In this document: in pieces, positions 21,330 to 32,873 of the stretch
How the letters are laid out: the number at the start of each line of letters is the position of its first letter
Position numbering within the stretch: position 1 is the stretch's first letter
NCBI RefSeq assembly: GCF_030247195.1
Contig: NC_080670.1
Coordinates: 164,715,080-164,779,079 of the forward strand
Length of the DNA stretch: 64,000 bases
Direction of reading: 5' to 3'
Source: Topomyia yanbarensis
Lineage: Eukaryota; Arthropoda; Insecta; Diptera; Culicidae
Notes under the pieces: generated by a model
The model's database searches: none
What the model was told of the DNA's origin: nothing
The model's input: only the letters and a program-made list of their open reading frames with translations
Translations under genes and position numbers: made by a program

Positions 21330-22290
21330 GCTATTTAATTTTTAGTTGATCTGACTTCTTATTTCGGAGTTTCAAGTTTAAGAGTGTGGATACACAGCAA
21401 ATTCATATATAAACGTAACACTATGGTGGCCGATTTATGTAATACATATAAAATGAGTGCAACATTACTTGAATTTGCGGGTCTAGATTAGCGGTTCTCA
21501 GCCTTTTTGTGCCACGGACGCTTTAGAAATCACCCTGAGTTGCCGCGGACCGGATAAATATCAATTTTGTATGGTATCAAGATGTTATCTTTAGTTTGTT
21601 AGGAAACAGATCTCCTAGGGATGCGCGGACCTTCTGGTTGAGAATCACTGGTCTAGATTACTTATGACCAATCAAAGTAGCTTTGACCACCTTGACCACA
21701 CATGACGGTTCTTGATTCGTCTGCCGTTCCTAAGCTAATGTCACACCTATTTTCTAGCTAATTCTTTACCGATTTTGACAGAATTGATTCCAAATGAAAG
21801 ATACAATACTCCCGTTGACTGTCATTAAATTTCATTCAGTTCTGACTTTCGATTCCGGAGTTACTGGTTAGTTTTTGTGGTCGCATAAAAATTTCTCAGA
21901 TAGACCGGTACAATCGTAATACCATCGAGGGTCAAAATCTATTGAAATGGACAAATTACTTCGATTCGTAGGTCTAGATAACTGCTGGCCAATCAAAAAA
22001 TGCTTGGAATATACTTATATTATGCACGAGCCTTAATTCCGAAAGTCCTGGGTTCCGAGAATATTCCCAGAATAAGGTAACTGGTTCTTCGGTGATGACT
22101 GAACCGGTTTTCACAAACCAAATCTTAAATGGAAGGTATAATATGCGGCTGGCTGTTGCACTTCCTGACATATTCCAGAACTAAAATTACATCGGTTCAT
22201 CAGTGATAACTGAACCCATTTTTACTAACCTAGCCTTAGATAGAAGGAATAATATGTGGTTGGGTGTTGCACACCCAATTGACCATCCCC
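21330..22290. repeat. Decayed satellite-like tandem array
   Basis: Phrases recur in order with substantial divergence: GAATTTGCGGGTCTAGATTA (near 21472) against GATTCGTAGGTCTAGATAAC (near 21963); GACTTCTTATTTCGGAGTTT (near 21352) against GACTTTCGATTCCGGAGTTA (near 21845); and a roughly 120-bp unit holding TTCGGTGATGACTGAACC (near 22092) against TTCATCAGTGATAACTGAACC (near 22194). No coding content. It resembles a widespread mosquito repeat, by memory only. Confidence 0.6.
21489..21650. mobile_element. hAT-type MITE with perfect 8-bp target-site duplication
   Basis: The 162-bp element ends in TAGCGGTTCTCAGCC on the left and, read inverted, CAGTGATTCTCAACC on the right. It is bracketed by GTCTAGAT at 21481-21488 and 21651-21658. 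The 8-bp duplication plus termini of CAGNGNTTCTCA type is characteristic of hAT transposition. It has no coding capacity. It interrupts the satellite-like array. Confidence 0.85.
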
Positions 22291-22680
22291 TTCCACTTAC
22301 ACTATCCGCTTCATCTATCTCCCCTCTCAGCCCGCCCTCACACCACATTCCCTTCATCCATCCCGCATACCACGTTAAGTTTGGAGGTTGCCGGCGCATC
22401 CTCCAACCTAACTTTAATAATCCTCACCACCCTGCATTTCAAAATATGTTAGCACGAAGACAACATTGAATTTATGTCGATATGTTTTCGTTTTGAGTGT
22501 ATCAGCGACGACATGTTGCCTATCAGGTTCGTGGTAGTCGTCTACCTTTGTATACGTGTCAAGTGTAATAAGAATGTTATAGACATTTCCACAATTATAT
22601 TGAGCATAGCCAGAGATTAAATGATAGTTTGGATAAATGAGAAAGGCACAATTGCACCACGAGATGAATAAAAAAAAGAT

Positions 22681-22812
22681 TTTTTTTTAAATTTCTATAT
22701 AGAGGTTTCATTCTTAGGGTCATTCGCTTCTTGTTCGGGTTAGGAAAATCTCAACTCTATATGCGGGGTTGCATGCAAGGCAATAGATTTACAACTACGC
22801 TACGCCCGATCC
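22681..22812 (-). mobile_element. tRNA-derived SINE family 1, copy B, degenerate
   Basis: The T-run, then ATATAGAGGTTTCATTCTTA, GGTCATTCGCTTCTT and CGGGTTAGGAAAATCTC match the tail of copies A and C. ATGCGGGGTT followed by ATGCAAGGCAATAGATTTAC matches the tRNA-like head with about 15 bp deleted, removing the B box. Minus strand orientation. Likely dead. Confidence 0.7.
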
Positions 22813-22862
22813 CTTCAACGCAACTTTTACTTAAAACGAACGAAACGAAACGAATTACTTAA

Positions 22863-23053
22863 GGTTCAACCGAGAAAGTTTGGCAAAGCGGCCATCTTGG
22901 AAAACGGAAAAAGCAGTTTTTTCCCACACCGTTAGAAAATCTTCATGAAAATTAATCAGTAATACTTCGTAAAGATTTTCCCAACGATGTGAGAAAAAAC
23001 AGCTTTTTTCGTTTTCCAAAATGGCCGCTTATTGAGGCGCTCTCAGTTAAACC
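22863..23053. mobile_element. piggyBac-type MITE with long TIRs and TTAA duplications
   Basis: TTAA at 22859-22862 and 23054-23057 flank a 191-bp element. Its arms begin GGTTCAACCGAGA (left) and, inverted, GGTTTAACTGAGA (right). They stay similar for about 85 bp, including GCGGCCATCTTGGAAAACG against GCGGCCATTTTGGAAAACG. The transcript could fold as a long hairpin. TTAA duplication suggests a piggyBac-type transposase acted in trans. Confidence 0.8.
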
Positions 23054-23059
23054 TTAAGA

Positions 23060-24999
23060 GAATAACTTAATGATTTTGGTAGCGATTTCACACTTCCGGC
23101 ATTGCAAAAGTAAAATTTTAGAGGGATGTTTTGGAGACTGGAAGTCGCATGTTCCAATCACTCCATTTTTACTGTTTCTCCAATCTGCTAGACACATTGT
23201 CAATTTAGGCTACGAATTGAATCGTCATGATTGCACCCAACAACACAAAAGAATTCGTAAATTTATTTGTTCGTCATCCTCAAAACAGAGAATTACTATA
23301 CAGATTTAGAGGGAAGAAAATTAAGGGTATTTTTATATGTCATTTTAACATTGTGTGAGCCTCGAACTCATAAAACATATATAAACCAGTAGTGTTTCAT
23401 AAGCTAAAACATAAATGTATCCTGAAATGGATTGTGCAAAGTAAGATTAATAAGGGAGGTGAATTGAATGATTGTAAGCTGACAAACTGCCAAAAGTTCT
23501 AGTAAATCTAATCAAAGAGCTAATATATGGTTATATCAAATTCATTACTCAACAACTCTAGACTCTTCGTTGCTACTTCACTTCCTACTGTCCTAGTTTA
23601 TGTTGGCCAAATAACAAACAAAAAAAAAACAATCAATGCAATTAGGGTCTATTATTAATTCGTCCTCTTTTCAAACTGAGAATCGTCGTTTTTTGCACAT
23701 TAGGATTCTAGTGACGTAAACAATCGAATCGTTCAGACTACCGCAAAACAGTTGCAACCGAACACTGCCGATATCGTGTGATAAATCTATTATGAAATGT
23801 AATTAAAATCCTACGCTCCCCTAGAGGCAAATTAAATATGACATCTCCCGCAGAGAGTGTGCTGCAATTTAGTCCTTTGCTAATATGCTTGTAATAAAAT
23901 AGTCTAAATCTTGAGACGCGTCAACTGGAATATTTTCAGTGTTCCAAAAATGTTAGGAAGGTTCACTAATAATAGGTAAACTAACCGCTTCAAGATTCAT
24001 ACCAGAAAGCATATTAATCAACGATTTCTACTGTGGATAGTAATTATCCGTTAGCTATGTAAACTACCATTCGTATAAAAATGCAGCAATGGAACACTGG
24101 TCAACTATCACATTTGGACAAAATATCAAATACAAAATAAAATTCAGCGATTGAAATGTCCATTCAAACAGTCCGGCTTAGGAACGTACTACACAAATAA
24201 ACCCTTCTGAAGTTACATCAAGCTGTCGAGGCCTCAAATAAAGTGTACTGTTCCGAATAAGGAGAAAAAAAAATAGCAAAAGTAAAAACGGTACTTTTTC
24301 CTCTGATCAATGAAGAGATAATAGACGGCGCAAAGCCAAGCACTGATAAAACTAGATTAGTTCTTGCAAGTTACGAGTATCCTACATAATGTTTAAGTTC
24401 TAAACTTGATCGTTATTTTGAAATCCAATAATTTGTAAATTTTGTTAAAAGTTATACGAAGCAAATTTTGTTGACTCTAAGTTGTAGAGTGCACTTTTAG
24501 TACCTAAGTTAATGAAAAATGTAGCGAAGCAGAAAGCACACTATTTAAGTTCAATTATTTAGCGAAGTAACAGATCAAATTTATAATCGTATTTTTTAAA
24601 TCGATTCTATTAGATGTGTAACACTACTAGCTATAAATTATCTAATCAAACAAAACACAAATGAACGATCCTCCGCCACGAGCGAGCATCGATAAACTGT
24701 AAAGCAAAATCAACATATGAGTGTATTGAAGATTATCATTGAATTCGAGTGAATCACGCTACACTCTAGTCCTACCGCGGAAAGCGAGCACGGTGTCGTT
24801 CGCTCACCCGAAGAGCCCCAGGACAAGGTCTAAAATAAAGTGGGAAACGCAATTTCGGATTCTCTAGCTCGAAGCGCAATGATTGTTTCGGTAGCGAATA
24901 TCACTATCCATATGACGCGAAATTTCGTTCTTATATATTTTCATGTAGTTTCAGGACTTTAAATAACCAATAAAGGTTCCCATCCACCAATGGCGGATC
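23060..24999. other. Intergenic A/T-rich DNA, no gene seen
   Basis: No open frame with recognisable content. The right end probably includes the 3' UTR of the minus-strand ODAD3-like gene that ends at 25000. Confidence 0.5.
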
Positions 25000-27061
25000 T
25001 TAACGCCTCTTCGGCGGTGGCATTCTAAAGCCCTTACGTCTAGATTTTGCCTCGATGATCATATTAGCTTGTCGTTTCAGATAGCTTCGAGACGGAACTT
25101 CTGCTTCGTCATCCGACAGAACCACCGTAGCTCCCGGTCCGGGTGAGGCCGATGAAATCTGCGCGGTTGTCCGACCGGCAATCAGATTAACGTAGACCGG
25201 GGGATAGGCGGGTGGTTTTTCACGGTCGTCTTGCATAGATGATGTTCCCACCGAAGGAGTAGACGCCGGTATCTGCAATGAACTGGTCGGTCTTGGTAAT
25301 TCAACTTCTTCCTCAGATAATCCACTGTCACCGTCCTCGTCGTCGTTTGCCGCCAGTTGTCCACTGGCGATCATGCCGAGTTTTATTTTGTCTTCCAACA
25401 TGTTGCCCAAGTCATCAACGGAAATATTCTCAGGCGAAAGGTCCATTAAATTTGCCTGTTTTGTGGGAGTCCATCGTAAGTAGTCGGCTCCCAGATTATC
25501 ATCAATTTCTCGCAGCGTTATTAACAGTTCAACCAATGCGTCTTTAATTGTATTGAATACGTTTCTCGTGTAGTCAATCGCTTTCTCACACTCCTCCCGG
25601 CGAGCCTTTTGTTCCTCGATCGAGTTTCTAATCTTTTCCAGTTCCTCTTGATTGCTATGAAATCAAAAAATAATCGAATTAAAATTATCCCACGCCCCCT
25701 TACACGATGGTAACAATTGCTACGTTTACTCACACATCACTGTCCTTGACATCGGCAAACTTAAACGCATCCAATTGGGCAGTCATTAGCTCCCGTTGGG
25801 CTTCCAATTGTTTCTTCTCGTTCTCAGTAATCGAGCGAAGGTACGTCAGACGGGCCGAGGCCTCCCGTTGCGCCAGGAAACGATCGACAACTTCACTAGC
25901 CGCGCTGACCCCTGTTGAGATATCGTGAGAAAAAAAAAAACGAGCCATTAACGCCATAGTAAAAACTATCAATCAATAAAAGTAAAAGTTACCGATAGCC
26001 TGCATCAGCTTCTTAAACTTTTGCTCCATATCCGTTGCAGATTCCTTATCGTGCCCACCCGGCTCATCTCCTTCGCCTCTCCCGGCAGCATGATCCCCGG
26101 AAGCAGACAAAATACTCTCCTGATGAATCAACGTTTTACCGGTGGAGAAAATCTTCCGCTCCAGACGTTCTAGCTCCAGCTTACGTTCCTCAACCTGACG
26201 CCGGAAGTCGAGAGCCTGCTTTTCTCTTGCTTTGTTTGCGTAAACTGTCGTTTGTTCCTGTCGCTGTAGAATCGCCTTAGTACTGTCCCGCATTTGCATC
26301 GCTTCCTTGTGAACTGCCTCTAGTTTAGTGATTTCTGCTTGCTGTTCCGTAATAGCAACCTCCAAATCCAACAAAGAACTTTCAAATCTTTCCGCATCTC
26401 TCATCAGAGAGGATTTTATTCCACGGTACTTCTTTCTGATATGCTCCGCTTCCATCCATTGGACGGAGGTTCGGTGAATCTCGTTCTCCAAGTGAGTTAT
26501 GAGTTTCCTGTTGGCATCCTCCTCGACCGTTTCCGAAGGGTTTGATCCATCGCTTTTGGAATTTTTGTATGCCATCAGTGCGTGGTATTGATCGACCAAC
26601 TTTTTGTAGCATTGTTCGCGCTTCTTGTGTTTCGCCTCAACGACATCCGCCTGCTTGTTTACGTCGATTATTTTCAGATCTAGCACTTGTACGGCCTCCT
26701 GAATCGTTTTAGCTCCGGGTGGTAGCTGCGTCCGACGCTTGATTTCCTGTAGATTCTTTTGCGCTTTCAAGCTATTCGGATTATGTAGGTATGACAGTTT
26801 GTTGGTCAAATCGCGTACATCTTTCTTCAGCTCGGTTACTTTATCGTTCTGGACTTTTTTCGCATCCGCCCATTCTTCGGTGTACGCCTTTTTTTGGCCC
26901 TCTGAAAGATATCATTATTAGTGACATATAGGAACGGATGATGTACTTAGAAATGTTTGCAGAAACTCACCAGCTAATGTCACCTTCTTTTTCAACTCGC
27001 CAATCTTTTTATTGGTCAAAGCCAAGCTTTCGACGTTGAGAATTGGTTTTGGGGTAGACAT
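25000..27061 (-). CDS. ODAD3: Outer dynein arm docking complex subunit 3 (CCDC151) family coiled-coil protein
   Basis: Exons on the minus strand: 27061-26971, 26901-25993, 25911-25734 and 25654-25000. They join with GT-AG sites and consistent phases into 610 aa, close to vertebrate CCDC151. The start reads MSTPKPILNVESLALTNKKI. Nearly the whole protein is predicted coiled coil. Family-typical blocks are PGAKTIQEAVQVLDLKI (about 90-110), MEAEHIRKKYRGIKSSLMRD (about 200), AITEQQAEITKLEAVHKEAM and GVSAASEVVDRFL (about 334). The C-terminal third is acidic, then Ser/Pro-rich, ending MPPPKRR. In other animals ODAD3 helps anchor outer dynein arms to axonemal doublets, so a role in sperm flagella and sensory cilia is expected. 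Recognition rests on remembered family similarity, not a search. Confidence 0.83.
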
Positions 27062-27912
27062 TTTAGCAGTTGTGTCGCTATTCGAGTCTGACCACACCGC
27101 ATTCGAAACCAGTAAAAAAATCTAAATGTTTCGGTATTGATCCAACGGCTACCCTTGAACGTACCCATGGTTATGTGGCGGCACGGCATAGCGATGCGAT
27201 TCCCTATGTTGTGTTATTTCATTCTCACGTGCCTGTACATAGTTCTGTTACCAACCACCTGTTGGTGTATCATAGTACACAAACACATTTGTTGTAAGTT
27301 GTCTTTGCTCAATAGGGACGGTTCATTCCAACTTTTCAACCAAAATATGTTCAAGCTCGTTTGAGTTGTTTGGAGGAACCTGACTTGTGGATTCGTTAAT
27401 ATATGTTGTAAGCTAAGCTAAGACTCAAATGTAAAAATTTCAAGGAATTTGTGTTAATTGTTTATTTGATCGGTATATTTATCGGACAGTTGTCCCAATG
27501 ATTTTTTTTGTTCTAGTTGTTAATAATGCGAAAAAAATTGATAGCGCGTTAGCGAAAATCGTTAATCGGAAGGTTAAAATCGAATCATTGAAATGCTTCG
27601 GTAAACCGAAGGCAGATCGACCGACTTCGTTCATGCATCCCGTATGTTCGATAACGTAGATCCAGATAGCAAGGATCGATCAACTGCACGTTAATTCCTT
27701 GAACACTTTTTATGACCCATTATTTTATTATTATTATTTCCTGATTATGGGGGGAAGGGGAGGAGTTGCTTCTCTAATCTTCCGGTCATCACATGCTTTG
27801 GTATTCTTAGTATGTATAACAAACATGAAGATGTGACACAAGGCGCCAAAAGCGCACTAAAATCCCGTCAATCCTATTTTTCATGGGATTGTCTGCTCTA
27901 AATATATCGCCA
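27062..27912. other. Upstream region of the ODAD3-like gene, no other gene seen
   Basis: The first 100-200 bp should hold the 5' UTR and promoter of the minus-strand gene. The open frames at 27070-27364 have no domain and look spurious. Confidence 0.45.
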
Positions 27913-28051
27913 GGGGACCATTCATAAATGATATCGAATATTGACAATAGGGGAAGAGCGTCACGTAACGTGATAAAAACTAAAAATGAATTTTAGACGT
28001 ATCACGGGTTAAGTTTTAAAAAACGAACAACATTGTTTATGAATGGCCCCC
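27913..28051. mobile_element. Small MITE with termini GGGG(A/G)CCATTCATAAA
   Basis: The left end GGGGACCATTCATAAA and the inverted right end GGGGGCCATTCATAAA match at 15 of 16 positions over a 139-bp element with GTCACGTAACGTGA inside. No clear target-site duplication. Confidence 0.65.
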
Positions 28052-28174
28052 AAACAAAGAATATTCCATAACGAATATCACGCAAAATCTGTGACAGAGC
28101 ATTGGGATCAAGGCCAAGTTCCCCCTGGGTCGTGCAAAACTGAGAAGCAACATCAATTTAGGCAAAGATAGCAG

Positions 28175-28680
28175 ACGTCCATTTATTTTCATTTCTTTTT
28201 TGTCTTTTCATTTGTTTCTCTTGCTACACTATGTGCGGATCGAGCGTGACGGCCAAGGAAACGGAAAGCCAGTGGCCCAAACAGATCAGGAACATGAGGG
28301 AGGACTACGAACAAGGGAACGGACAACAGATGAGAAATCGTTTACTTAATTCTTGAGCGTTTTTTCAAAACGTCATATCTGCAATGAGTTACTCTCTTTG
28401 TTTACTTTTTCTTCTGTTAATAATTCGGTCACTTTAACATTTATCCCTCAACTCTTTGCATGATATGCTAGTTGAAACCACCGTCTTTCGATCTGTACTG
28501 TAAAATGAGTGAAAAGTGTTATAGTGACGCCGTAAAAATCGAAAGAGAAAGTAAACAAAGAGAGTAACTCATTGCAGATATGACGTTTTGAAAAAACGCT
28601 CAAGATTTATTATAACTACGATATAATCACAATTATTTTGCTTTTCTTGTTTCGTTTCAGCAAACCAAAATCTATACGGA
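28175..28680 (+). repeat. Dispersed repeat Z, copy 2, split by a MITE
   Basis: 28175-28345 matches 10060-10215 (GTCTTTTCATTTGTTTCTCT, GACGGCCAAGGAAACGGAAA, CAAACAGATCAGGAAC). 28606-28680 matches 34740-34810 (ATTTTGCTTTTCTTGTTTCG then CAAACCAAAAT). Between them a palindromic MITE is inserted at 28351-28605. Confidence 0.65.
28351..28605. mobile_element. Palindromic MITE with 55-bp perfect TIRs
   Basis: The left arm starts TCTTGAGCGTTTTTTCAAAA and runs to about 28405. The right arm (about 28551-28605) is its exact reverse complement. The 255-bp element has no coding content. Comparison with the uninterrupted repeat at 34700-34750 shows it sits between a TTTACTTA and a TTTATTA segment. The exact duplication is not resolvable in this A/T-rich site. 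Confidence 0.8.
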
Positions 28681-29850
28681 CTAGCACATACGAACAGTTA
28701 GGCTTTGTAGGTTCTAATCTTGACAAAGTCTAGATGGGCGGATGAACGTCTGCCAGGGGGTGGGCTGAGAAATGACAATGACACTGTACGAGATGGCGCT
28801 GGGCCTGTGGCCTTCGACTGGCATGGTCCATTCTCATTGCTTCGGAAGTCTTCGTGGCTGGTTGGTAGGCAAGTTGATCAATTCGCTTGGGTGGGGGTCA
28901 TGTGGATCCTACTATTTGTCGACTCTTTTGATCGTGAGTATGAGGCTAATTCAGGAAAGGAGTGCATGACTGGCACCTAAGAGATAGTTAATTATTCAGG
29001 ACTTGTTCATATGATTATTAAACTTAAAACTCGATCAATCACACCGGTTCTCAGAAATGATAAGCAACCCTTTCGGGTCGGTGTGGTCTATTCGAGTCGA
29101 ACCAGGCGGACATTCGTTTCGAGCAAACTTTATGTGGATAAATATTGCTTACGCCTTTATTGGCAGAGATTCTTTTTACGAATCCTAAAATACCATCACT
29201 GGTATAGCTACTAAGGATAATAATAATAGAAAAATTAAGGGTTTGCCTGGTCCATAATGTAATGAATATGTATATTGACTAGAACAGGGATAATCGAGTT
29301 ATGTTATAAGATAGAGAAGAAACAGCACAGTTGTAGGAAAAGTATTCGCGAGTAAGGACTAATAATACTGCTAGTATGTTTACCGTTTCAATTAATAGTC
29401 GATTGATCCGCTTCGGACCTAGGAGACAAAAAGGAGATTAGGAAGAGACAGAAGCGGATTCAATGCAAAATTTGCCAATATGACGTTGACCTCAAGGCGA
29501 TGGTAGGATGATTTTCCATAGGATGACAGACTAGATGACACGACGTTACACGCTCTAAACTTGCGCCAAATAGTTTGTATGTATGTATGAATGTAAGCCC
29601 GTATGTATACCTGTATGCATGGATGTGTATAGGACCAATGTATCCCTGAGCAACATGGAAGGACACCTCTGAGCCGCCAAAACGCTCATAGGAAGCCGGT
29701 GCGCGGTCGTAGGTGTGACTATAAAGCACTGCACACACTGTCAAGTGCAACGGATAGACGGTAGGTGTACAGTTAATGCACATAGGTTGCAGAAATAGGT
29801 TGTTGAGACAGCCCGATTGCACACTGATAAATAACAATAATAACAATTAT
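28681..29850. other. Intergenic, no gene seen; short ATGT-type simple repeat
   Basis: The frames at 28720-28980 and 29460-29846 lack recognisable domains. A degenerate TATG/GTAT simple repeat lies at about 29575-29630. Confidence 0.45.
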
Positions 29851-29921
29851 TATTATTTCCTGATTATACATCATATTATCATGATTTAATCTGTTCTACA
29901 ATATGCCGCCACGTCACTCGA

Positions 29922-30930
29922 TCAGTTGCTGCTCGCCAGGTTCTGCTCCACTTGGTCCAGCCACCGGGAACGCTGCGCTCCTCTCCGTCTTGTACCTGCC
30001 TGGTTGGAGGTGAAAACCAACTTGGTGGGGTTGTTGTCCGGCATCCTCTCAACATGCCCCGCCCACCGTACCCTTCCAGCTTGAGCTACTTTCCAGATAC
30101 TTGGCTCACCATAGAGTCGTGCAAGTTCGTGGTTCATCCTTCTCCTCCACACGCCATCCTCCTGCACACCACCGAAGATCGTTCTTAGCACCCTTCTTTC
30201 GAAGACTTCGAGTGCTTGCAGATCCTCCTCGAACATTGTCCACGTTTCGTGCCCGTAGAGACCCACCGGTCTAATCAGTGTGTTGTACATGGCGCATTTC
30301 GTGCGGTGACGAAGCTTCCTGGATCTCAAAGTTTTTGTGGAACCCATAGTAAGCGCGACTTCCAGAGATAATACGCCTTCTGATTTCCCGGCTGATGTTA
30401 TTGTCCGCAGTCACCAATGAGCCTCGGTAGATGAACTCGTCAACCACCTCGAACTCGTCGCCGTCGATCATAATACTACTGCCCAAGCGTTCCCTATCGC
30501 GATCGAGCATGTACTTCGTCTTAGACACATTTATCTTCAGTCCTACTCGTGCTGTTTCGCGCTTCAGTCGGGTATACAGAACTGCTACCGTCTCCTTGTT
30601 TCTACCGATTATGTCCACGTCGTCAGCGAAGCACGCGAACTGTTCGGACCTCGTGAAAATCGTGCCCCGCATGTTGAACCCCGCTCTTCGCATTACACCT
30701 TCCAGCGCTATATTGAACAGCAGGCAGGACATCCCATCGCCTTGTCTTAGTTCACCTTACACCATCCATCGTAGCTTTAATCAGTCTTGTCAGCTTCCCA
30801 GGGAATCCGTTCTCGTCCATCATTTTCCATAGCTCCACACGGTCCACCGTGTAATATGCGGCTTTAAATTCGATGAACAGGTGATGTGTCGGGACCTGGC
30901 ATTCACGGCATTTTTGGAGGATTTGCCGTA
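29922..30930 (-). pseudogene. RTE-type LINE reverse transcriptase, C-terminal part
   Basis: The order is VPTHHLFIEFKAAYYTVDRVE (30890-30830), then WKMMDENGFPGKLTRLIKAT up to about 30755. A gap follows, then MSCLLFNIALEGVMRRAG (from 30732), the catalytic FADD in ACFADDVDIIGRN (about 30630), KINVSKTKYM, and in another frame YNTLIRPVGLYGHETWTM (from about 30290) and RVRWAGHVERMPDNNPTKLV. About 40-50 residues are missing between KATMDG and the GLRQGD box. Dead copy. Confidence 0.8.
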
Positions 30931-30932
30931 TA

Positions 30933-32223
30933 AAGGGCGAACACGAAATTATTGCGACACATTCAACAGGGCATAACTTTTTTACCATTGGGTAAAAATC
31001 AACCAAATTTTGCACACTTTCTCATTGATGTGTATTGTTTACATGCTGTCAAACTCGAAGTCGTGTTTTTCGATTCAAAGAAAATGGAGGTGAACCAACG
31101 CGAGTCGAGAGAACAAATTCTTTCCAAACACCTTGAATTTCCTGACCTGTCGCACCGGCAATTGGGAAAAATGTTGAACATTCACCATTCAACCGTCTCC
31201 AGACTGTTGAAGCGGGTCCAGGAGCGGTTGACGTTGGACCACGGCAAAGGAGCTGGAAGAAAACTGGGACCAGGAAACAAAAAGACGGAGAGAAAGGTGA
31301 AGCGGATGATTAAAGCAATTCCCAACGTCTCAAGCCGTGATTTGGCTAAAAAGATCGGCATGTCGCAGAGCTACGTCCAGAATGCAAAGAAGAGAGCTGG
31401 ACTACATACATACAAGGTACAGAACTTCCCAAACCGCGATGAGCGGCAACAATCGATGGCTAAAACTCGGGCACGGAAGCTCTACGAGAAGATGCTGACA
31501 AAATATGGTTGCTGTGTTATGGACGACGAAACGTATATAAAAGCCGATTTTAAGCAAATTCCGGGGTTGGCGTTTTTCACCGGCAAGAGCAAGTTCTATG
31601 TGGACGACAAATTTAAGAAGAAGAAAATGTCGAAGTTCGCCTCCAAATATCTCATTTGGCAGGCCATCTGCTCTTGCGGACTGAGGAGTGAGCCTATCGT
31701 GACAAAGGGCACAGTAAATGGCGAAATCTACAAATATGAATGCCTCGAGAAGCGCCTTTTGCCGTTCTTGCAGCAGCACGACGAAGCTCCGCTATTTTGG
31801 CCAGATTTGGCATCATGCCAGTATTCTAAAAGTGTCCTGGAGTGGTATGAGGCCAATTCTGTCCATTTTGTTCCAAAGGACATGAATCCGCCAAACTGTC
31901 CGGAGCTGCGCCCGGTGGAACAGTACTGGGCAATGATGAAGCGGGAACATCGGAAGAGCAAGAAGACAGTCAAAGACGAGAAGGACATGTTAAGAAAATG
32001 GAAAAAACTGAGAAACTGGTACCGGATGACACTGTAAAGACTTTGATGGAGAACATCAAGCGGAATTGCGTTCAATTTTACACTCAAGGCTCCATCGATT
32101 AACCTTTTGATTTTTGAAGTAAATATATGTATAAAACTACCCTAAAATTTTGGTTTGATTTTAAACATTATAAGAAAATTGGCATGGCATTTTCGGTGTC
32201 GCAATAATTTCGTGTTCGCCCTT
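30933..32223 (+). mobile_element. ITmD37E-type Tc1/mariner transposon
   Basis: The 1291-bp element is flanked by TA at 30931-30932 and 32224-32225. Its termini begin AAGGGCGAACACGAAATTAT, an inverted repeat of about 28 bp that matches the right end exactly. It carries one transposase gene. Length, TIRs and the DD37E triad fit the ITmD37E family first known from mosquitoes. The insertion disrupts the RT of an older RTE-type LINE and so is younger. The transposase is frameshifted near its C-terminus, so this copy is probably inactive but recent. Confidence 0.9.
31084..32102 (+). pseudogene. ITmD37E transposase, one C-terminal frameshift
   Basis: ATG 31084 opens MEVNQRESREQILSKHLEFP. An N-terminal helix-turn-helix (LSHRQLGKMLNIHHSTVSRL) is followed by a second one (SSRDLAKKIGMSQSYVQNA) and the catalytic domain. 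The triad is D in VMDDETYIKAD, D in PLFWPDLASC and E in LRPVEQYWAMM. There are 37 residues between the second D and the E, that is DD37E. The frame ends at 32037. Shifting frame at about 31995 restores TEKLVPDDTVKTLMENIKRN and a natural stop at 32100-32102, so one small indel in an A-rich run breaks the protein's last 35 or so residues. Confidence 0.88.
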
Positions 32224-32225
32224 TA

Positions 32226-32593
32226 GTAAAGATTTGGTCGTTTGTTGATCTGCCGTTGATGAAACCGGTCTGATAACTCCCTACAAATCTATTTACCAGA
32301 GGTTATGGGCGCCGGAACACAATCTGAGATAGCACTTTGTAAGCGGCATTTCTCACTGTGATCGCTCTGAAGTTTTCACAGTCCAATTTGTCGCCTTTCT
32401 TGTATATCGGGATGATGACCCCTTCCTTCCACTCCTCCGGTAGCTGTTCCCTGTCCCAGATTCTTTCGATTATTCGGTGCATGCATTCCATCAGTTTCTC
32501 CGGACCCACCTTGAGGAGTTCCGCTCCTAGACCATTCTTACCAGCTGCCTTGTTGTTCTTGAGCTGTTGAATAGCTTCGTTAACTTCATTCAT
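32226..32593 (-). pseudogene. RTE-type LINE reverse transcriptase, N-terminal part
   Basis: The frame from 32593 has NNKAAGKNGLGAELLK, WKEGVIIPIYKKGDKLDCEN and FRAITVRNAAYKVLSQIVF, the RT finger motifs. After a stop at the end of this frame it continues as PLVNRFVGSYQTGFINGRST and runs into the mariner-type insertion at 32223. The same protein resumes beyond it at 30930. Confidence 0.75.
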
Positions 32594-32873
32594 AGTGGGC
32601 GCCGCTACATCCCCGTCAGCTGCGACACTGGCATAATCGTGCTCCTCGAACGCCCGATTGTCCGCCTGTGCACCATTCAGATGTTCAGATGTTCGACCAC
32701 CTCACGTTCGTCCGTCAAGATGCCCCCTTCCTTGTCTCTACACATTTCGGCCCGCGGCACAAAACCGTTGCGAGAGTCATTCAGCTTCTTGAAGAACGCC
32801 CGCGTTTCTTGAGAGCGATACAGCAGCTCCATCACCTCTCTCTCTCAGACTCTTCCAGGCGGCGCTTTTTGTC

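Noticed and set aside
27720..27750. A second RTE-type 3' end (ATTATTATTATTTCCTGATTA)
   Set aside because: About 20 bp match the end at 29836-29860, but no RTE coding sequence lies next to it. Probably a simple-sequence coincidence or a tiny remnant.
30431..30832. A 133-codon plus-strand frame and other plus frames at 32.4-33.8 kb
   Set aside because: Antisense of the RTE-type reverse transcriptase and endonuclease.
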